Assembly (NCBI RefSeq): GCF_049445995.1
Contig: NZ_JBMSDZ010000005.1
Location: forward strand, 175,607-239,606
Direction of reading: 5' to 3'
Length of the DNA: 64,000 bases
Source: Dyella_A sp049445995
GTDB taxonomy: Bacteria; Pseudomonadota; Gammaproteobacteria; Xanthomonadales; Rhodanobacteraceae
Shown here piece after piece: positions 63,352 to 64,000 of the stretch (positions are counted from its first letter, which is position 1; every line of letters begins with the position of its first letter). The notes under the pieces were generated by a model, which was not told the DNA's origin, made no database searches, and was given only the letters and a program-made list of their open reading frames with translations. The position numbers and the translations under genes were made by a program.

Positions 63352-63702
63352 ATGACCGACATCGCTCCCGTTGCCGAAATCGCCTGGTCCGATTTCGAGA
63401 AAGTCCTCATCGTCACCGGCACCGTCACCCGGGTCGAAGCGTTTCCCGAAGCGCGACGACCGGCGTGGAAGGTGTGGGCCGACTTCGGCCCGTACGGCGA
63501 GCGCAAGACCAGCGCGCAGATTGCCGCGCTGTATCGCGCCGAGGATCTCGTGGGCCGGCAGATCGTCGGGGTGATCAATTTTCCCGAGAAGCAGATCGGT
63601 CCGTTCCGCTCGCAGTTCCTGCTGACCGGGTTCCACACCGACGAGGGCGTGGTGATCACCACGGTCGAGCGGCCGGTGCCGAACGGTGCGCGGCTGAGCT
63701 GA
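63352..63702 (+). CDS. csaA: CsaA-like tRNA-binding-domain protein
   Basis: 116 residues with a single EMAP/Trbp111 OB fold: DFEKVLIVTGTVTRVEAFPEARRPAWKVWADFGPYGERKTSAQIAALY and GRQIVGVINFPEKQIGPFRSQFLLTGFHTDEGVV. CsaA is a tRNA-binding dimer described as export-related in Bacillus; in proteobacteria its role is unclear. It ends directly at the start of the dispersed repeat. Confidence 0.93.
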   Translation: MTDIAPVAEIAWSDFEKVLIVTGTVTRVEAFPEARRPAWKVWADFGPYGERKTSAQIAALYRAEDLVGRQIVGVINFPEKQIGPFRSQFLLTGFHTDEGVVITTVERPVPNGARLS

Positions 63703-63888
63703 GAGGCCGAGAAAAAATCGCCCGCCTACTGCGACCGCCGCCAAACGCCCGTGCCGGCGGCGCGCTGGGCGCCAATCCGGGTCATTTGGCTCACCAAACT
63801 CCCCGGATTGGCGCCCAACGCACCTTGTCACGAACGCTTGGCGGCGCTCTCGCTACGGCGGTCGAATTTTTCTCAGCCTCTGAGAGGG
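63702..63888. repeat. Dispersed hairpin repeat, long copy
   Basis: The ends match the copy at 36117-36171 (GAGGCCGAGAAA ... AATCGCCCGCCT at the left, GGTCGAATTTTTCTC.GCCTC at the right). An extra 130 bases lie between them, including a perfect 16-bp inverted repeat TGGGCGCCAATCCGGG (63766-63781)/CCCGGATTGGCGCCCA (63802-63817), nested with CGACCGCCG (63730-63738)/CGGCGGTCG. Confidence 0.8.
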
Positions 63889-63893
63889 TGTCG

Positions 63894-63922
63894 ACAAAAT
63901 AAAACAAACCTGTAGAATCTGC
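63894..63922 (+). promoter_or_regulatory. Sigma70-like promoter upstream of the terminal gene
   Basis: TCGACA, 16 bases, TAGAAT, with TG directly upstream of the -10 (extended). The start codon is 35 bases on. Close to consensus in a GC-rich genome. Coordinates of the hexamers are approximate to a few bases. Confidence 0.6.
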
Positions 63923-63949
63923 CGTAGGTCTCACGAGCGGACGGTTCTC

Positions 63950-64000
63950 ATGGAACAAAAGAAGCGCAGTGACGTAAAGCGCGGGCGCAAGCCGGCGTTG
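63950..64000 (+). CDS. Start of an unidentified gene (cut by window)
   Basis: ATG 63950 opens a frame (MEQKKRSDVKRGRKPAL) that runs to the window edge; 17 codons only. The basic start would suit a DNA-binding regulator or transposase, but nothing more can be said. The AT-richer upstream region and the adjacent repeat hint at a mobile or acquired gene. Confidence 0.4.
   Translation, partial: MEQKKRSDVKRGRKPAL

Overview
The window joins the inner part of a lambdoid (siphovirus-type) prophage (1 to about 30.5 kb; its left end lies outside the window) to a GC-rich gammaproteobacterial chromosome (about 30.8-64 kb). The host order ssrA-smpB-ratA-rnfH / bamE / fur, recN, hrcA-grpE-dnaK-dnaJ-dapB, carA-carB-greA and cmk-rpsA-ihfB-lapA-lapB, the tmRNA tag ANDDNYALAA and a Fur without the usual CxxC pair all point to Xanthomonadales (Lysobacterales), probably a Rhodanobacteraceae genus such as Rhodanobacter, Dyella or Luteibacter. 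The family level is inference.

Prophage, right to left. Beside ssrA sit a Sel1-like cargo gene (29380-30474) and an integration cassette: DUF2924 protein, large serine recombinase and HTH-like protein (26933-29207). Next come an XRE repressor and an ImmA/IrrE protease (25355-26586), divergent from two coupled genes of unknown function (22954-25150). A leftward early/replication operon follows (22771 to 13798): AlpA-like HTH, two unknown proteins, RecA-fold ATPase, ssDNA-binding-like protein, zinc-finger helicase, small zinc protein, Cas4-like Fe-S nuclease, TOPRIM-RepA primase-helicase, RuvC-like nuclease and two small proteins. Many of these genes overlap by four bases (ATGA/GTGA). Two tandem ParB-domain DNA methyltransferases (10745-13419) lie downstream. 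Three tiny rightward genes (9525-10781) stand apart, and then the lambda-like head genes run leftward: TerS, TerL, two fibre-like proteins, gpW, portal, protease with nested scaffold, gpD, gpE, two joining proteins, a small protein and the tail tube, which is cut by the window edge.

The most striking non-coding signals are in the prophage. A promoter-like repeat with fixed 6-17-6 geometry and fixed distance to the start codon precedes three small rightward genes and the integration cassette. A cluster of AGTTGGCA/TGCCAACT repeats lies inside the 5' part of the RuvC-like gene. GTGCGAAC iterons and stacked hairpins lie upstream of the methyltransferases. A CGAATTCG palindrome is shared by the two early control regions.

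The host half holds trans-translation (ssrA, smpB), envelope assembly (bamE, lapA-lapB), iron regulation (fur), a NarL/UhpA-type two-component pair, recombinational repair (recN), the heat-shock chaperone cluster with sigma32-like promoters, lysine and arginine/pyrimidine precursor enzymes (dapB, carAB), transcription and translation factors (greA, a Zn-independent rpmJ paralogue, rpsA), fadH with a LysR gene, and surface-polysaccharide genes (WbpL-like, WbpM/CapD-like, galU). The window ends at a dispersed repeat followed by the first 17 codons of an unidentified gene.
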